This document shows, piece by piece, positions 61,261 through 64,000 of a DNA stretch of 64,000 bases (the stretch's first letter is position 1; each line of letters starts with the position of its first letter). A model generated the notes under the pieces. That model did no database searches. It was not told where the DNA came from and saw only the letters and a program-made list of their open reading frames with translations. This DNA is from Prosopocoilus inquinatus. Taxonomy: Eukaryota > Arthropoda > Insecta > Coleoptera > Lucanidae. The position numbers and the translations under genes are program-made. The DNA is taken from assembly GCA_036172665.1 (NCBI GenBank), contig CM069870.1, forward strand, positions 26,696,001-26,760,000, read 5' to 3'.

Positions 61261-62561
61261 GTTAGAAGTTTTTTAAGCGTTTTACCAGGCCGTCTTGATT
61301 TTTCAGCCGCGAATATATTAGTATTTAAAGCTCAATTATTATTATGAACGGTTCATGCAAATTTCGTTTTCCACAATTGCTCAAAAAAGGGGTGTTTATG
61401 CATTAATTTTAGTGCGCAACACATGCCGTCTTTTTTCGCCGTTAAAAAAATTTTTCGCGGAGTGAAAAAAAGAATTTGTGACATTTTTTTATATATCCGA
61501 AATTCTTCTAACAGTGAAAATAAACGCGTGTTTTGCGCACTGAAATTAGAATTATGTATCTTCTTATTAATAAATAGCACATTGAAAAAATTCACTAAAA
61601 CACAAAACAAACACTTATTAATTTAGAAATACAACATACTAGTTCAGAAGAACAATAATAATGATTTGAAGATCTACAAATAAGCAATTGCATATTATAT
61701 TATATACATATATACAATTTTATTTAAGATTTTCAGAAATATAATTCACCAAAGTGGTCGAAAATTTCGAAGAATATTATTAATGCTAGGATAGCGGAGC
61801 AAATGTAAAATTTCTAATGACATTACCTGAGCTTTCCCTGTAAATTTAACCCGAGCGGCGCAAATGTATCGGCGGCGCAAATGTTCGCGGCGCAAATGTC
61901 CCGACACCCGTTTGGTGTCGCTTGGTGCTGTTTTCTAAGAAATGCTCAGATTACTGTTCATCATTCATCAGAACGTTGACCATTACTGAATTTAGTTTGC
62001 ATTGCAATTTAGAGCAGAGGCGACTTCTAAAACGAAACACATTACTTAATGGTTAAATGAAAAAATGGGTAATTGAGAGTTTACAGGCAGATTAATTTTT
62101 GATTTGAGAATAATACTTATTATGGGAGCTCTGTTAGATATAAGCTGTGTAAGTCAGGCCAGAAGACCAATGGTTTAGTTTTCTTGATGTGATTATAGCT
62201 ACTAACACACGCCAAATTTGACTTTATTCAACACCTCCAAAATGTTAAAAATATTTTTTTCAATGACTTTAATTTTGAGTGACTTCTCTGGTTACTAGTG
62301 ACTTAGATGCCAGTTTAGTTATTTAAAATTAGCATAGTTATCCTATTACGTGAGGAGTTGGATAAAGAATTTTTATTGAGAAATTCGTATATAATTATTT
62401 TCTTTTCTTCTTTTATTTGATAATCCGAACATTTAGAAAATTCGGATGAACCAGTCATTAAATTAATTCGGATTAAAGAGGATCTACTGTACAAATTTGA
62501 TTAAAGCGATACGCCCGATGAACACTCGAAACACATTCAGAAAATTTTTCATGCTTGGATA

Positions 62562-62594
62562 CGTTGATTCAATTCTTTAGGAATTGAATCAACG
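62562..62594. repeat. Perfect 14-bp hairpin
   Basis: CGTTGATTCAATTC, loop TTTAG, then the exact complement. The word ATGAATCAACG follows directly as a partial extra copy. No gene end is near enough to call it a terminator. Confidence 0.8.
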
Positions 62595-62989
62595 GAGATG
62601 AATCAACGAAAATAATCGATATTATCGACTCTACTAGCCACTCCCTTGTAAAATTGAAAGCAACCCAGTAAAAATTTGACAAATTTATTAGTAAACAAAG
62701 ATAATGAACAATGTGTGTATGCTGTCAATACTACATTTTCAAAGCGGCATTCCCACGGCTTGTGAGTGTGGGTCTCGATGACAAAATTAACGCACAGGGT
62801 ACATTTATTCGAGAATTTATTGGTTACTGATGACAACATAACTACCAACAACCAATAAGATCGCGAATAAGTGTACGCATGATTTAAAAAATGACAGTTT
62901 CTACTGATGACCAATATTTGTAATAAAATGGTCAATTAGTCACTTTCCCGTTTACCTTTCGGTGTAGGGTTAGTTTTGTTCACTTATCA

Positions 62990-64000
62990 CCTCGCACGAA
63001 TTTTGCCCATCCCTTTTTCTTTCTTTTGCTACAATTCTTGCTGTTTTAATTGTGCTTCGTTTCTTTTTCACTATTTTTCCTATTATGTCGTTCCAGTTAG
63101 CTTTTGGTCTGCCTCTACTTCTTTTGTTCTGGTTTCTTGCTTACTTTTAGTCTTCCTCGTTAACGTCTATGTTTCACATCCAAATGTGAGGATGAGCCTA
63201 AATATGGTTTTAAATGTTGTTATTTTTATTTTTCTTGATATTTCTTTCCTCTTTATAAAGTTATTTTTCATTGCATGGGAAACTTTTAATGTTTTTTGTA
63301 ATCTCTCGTCCATGTCCTTCTCCTTGCTGGCATTTTCTTCTGTTGTCACTCCTAGATATTTAAATTGTTTAACTTCTTTCATTTCCTGTCCTTCTAAATG
63401 TACTTTGGCTGGCTTATGCTGTCTTGATATTACCATGATTTTAATTTGTTTCGCATTTATTTTCATACCGTAGTTTTCCAATGTTTCGTTCCGTATGTTC
63501 AGGCTGTTTTTGTATTGCGTGAGTCCTTTCTTTGTTTTACTTCAGATTTCCTATTTTTACTAATTACATGGTTCGCATTTCTGTTGTTTAGGCTTTTAAT
63601 TGCTTTGACAAGACCGCCATCCACTTTTTTTTTATTCAAGCTTTCCCAGACAATCTCTCTTTTCACTCTACCAAATGCTTTTTCCAAGTCGATAAATGGG
63701 AAATACGCTTTGGTATTGCTTTGTAGTGTTTTTTCTGCACTATTTCCCTAAAGTGAAGAGGTGGTCTTGTATACTTCTGTTTTGTCTAAAGGCACTCTGC
63801 GCTTCTGATAGTGTCGATTCGATGATGCTTCTTAGTCTGTTTTCCAGTATTCTTTCATATACCTTGAAGCAGTACATAGTAGAGTGCCTTGGTAATTTTT
63901 ACATTCGCATATGTCTCCGATATAGGCACAATAAAAGATTATACAATATACGCCAGGTAGTAATTTTTACTGGCTCAAGGACTTGACAACTCGTCAGTTT
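62990..64000 (-). pseudogene. GRP-W type LINE reverse transcriptase relic, cut by window end
   Basis: Reading right to left on the minus strand: GDICECKNYQGT (fingers), VYERILENRLRSIIESTLSE and AQSAFRQNRSIQDHLF, motif A FIDLEKAFGRVKREIVWES (the usual second Asp is Gly), then VDGGLVKAIKSLNNRNANHV. A deletion removes motif B and the catalytic ADD box. The chain resumes at ENYGMKINAKQIKIMVISR, EVKQFKYLGVTTEE, IFRLILTFGCE, and ends with GRPKANWNDIIGKIVKKK at about 63100. Loss of the catalytic box and several frameshifts make it inactive. The 5' portion lies beyond the window. Plus-strand frames in 62976-63986 are shadows. Confidence 0.85.

Larger units (their letters stand above)
60210..61903. 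mobile_element. TIR element with triple GGCGCAAATGT repeats
   Basis: The 47-bp termini (60210-60256 and 61857-61903) are inverted copies with 42 of 47 matches. Each contains three GGCGCAA(A/G)TGT units separated by 6-7 bases and ends in TGTCCCG. Outside lie near-identical 16-mers TTGGTGTCG(T/C)TTGGTG, 10 bp from each end, which may be part of the target. A 1.7-kb interior holds a nested MITE complex and no recognisable transposase; the frames at 61353-61626 are low-complexity. Superfamily unassigned. Confidence 0.75.
60079..62489. mobile_element. Pogo/Tigger-like non-autonomous element, outermost of a nest
   Basis: The right end in complement reads CAGTAGATCCTCTTTAATCC, with TA immediately outside, followed inward by repeated TTCGGAT words. 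The left end, CATTTTCTAATCCGAACCTCC, AGTAATCCGAAATTCG, ATAATCCGAAC, has the same ATCCGAA repeats but a degraded tip. The ATCCGAA-rich termini and TA target fit pogo-type MITEs of insects. Everything from 60210 to 61903 is a later insertion. Confidence 0.6.

Noticed and set aside
62976..63986. Plus-strand frames up to 165 codons, rich in Phe/Ser/Leu
   Set aside because: They are antisense to the minus-strand LINE RT relic; their membrane-like look comes from complementing Lys/Glu-rich codons.
1..64000. Bacterial-type operons, CRISPR arrays, riboswitches or attachment sites
   Set aside because: Base composition, lack of long genes and the transposon families point to a eukaryotic chromosome; no such structures are visible.

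Overview
The window looks like AT-rich non-coding DNA from an arthropod nuclear genome, most probably an insect. The evidence is the repeat content: a mariner element, arthropod-type non-LTR retrotransposons (CR1/Jockey-like, R1-like and a GRP-W LINE type), a copia remnant, and many small terminal-inverted-repeat (TIR) elements. There is no operon structure, no prokaryotic signal, no tRNA or rRNA gene and no CRISPR array. I found no convincing intact host protein-coding exon. Every recognisable coding stretch belongs to a decayed transposable element.

Layout. 0-3.4 kb: a dispersed ~1.07-kb repeat, a CR1/Jockey-like reverse transcriptase (RT) relic, and a palindromic short element (family S) at the relic's 3' end. 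3.4-12 kb: mostly unannotated, with a 5'-truncated R1-clade LINE tail at 6.6-7.2 kb. 12-16 kb: three TIR elements, one carrying a broken MADF/Myb-like domain. 16.1-20.6 kb: a second copy of the 1.07-kb repeat with a mariner at its 3' edge, then a second RT relic and a short GGTAAC/TACCGGG-type repeat cluster. 24.9-27.1 kb: copia relic, LTR-like segment, LINE 3' end and a solitary MITE arm. 27-47 kb: sparse DNA with foldback MITEs, hairpins and family S fragments. 47-58 kb: the largest family S palindrome, a LINE end followed by a MITE, and hAT-like MITEs, one of them inside a Tc1/mariner-like element. 60-62.5 kb: four mobile elements nested inside one another. 63-64 kb: a minus-strand LINE running off the window end.

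The most unusual signal is family S: seven related insertions (2.83, 3.33, 41.35, 43.05, 47.49, 49.26 and 57.39 kb). Six have clear 9-14-bp flanking direct repeats; the mini-copy at 3.33 kb sits in TTA-rich DNA where the flanks are ambiguous. They share ends but have very different interiors. Two are near-perfect palindromes built from opposite halves of the same sequence. Their order suggests a parent of the form A-B-A'-B' (primes mean reverse complement), which a simple inverted duplication does not produce. I cannot assign it to a known class. The genes do not work together as a system; the window is a record of layered transposition in a large, repeat-rich genome.
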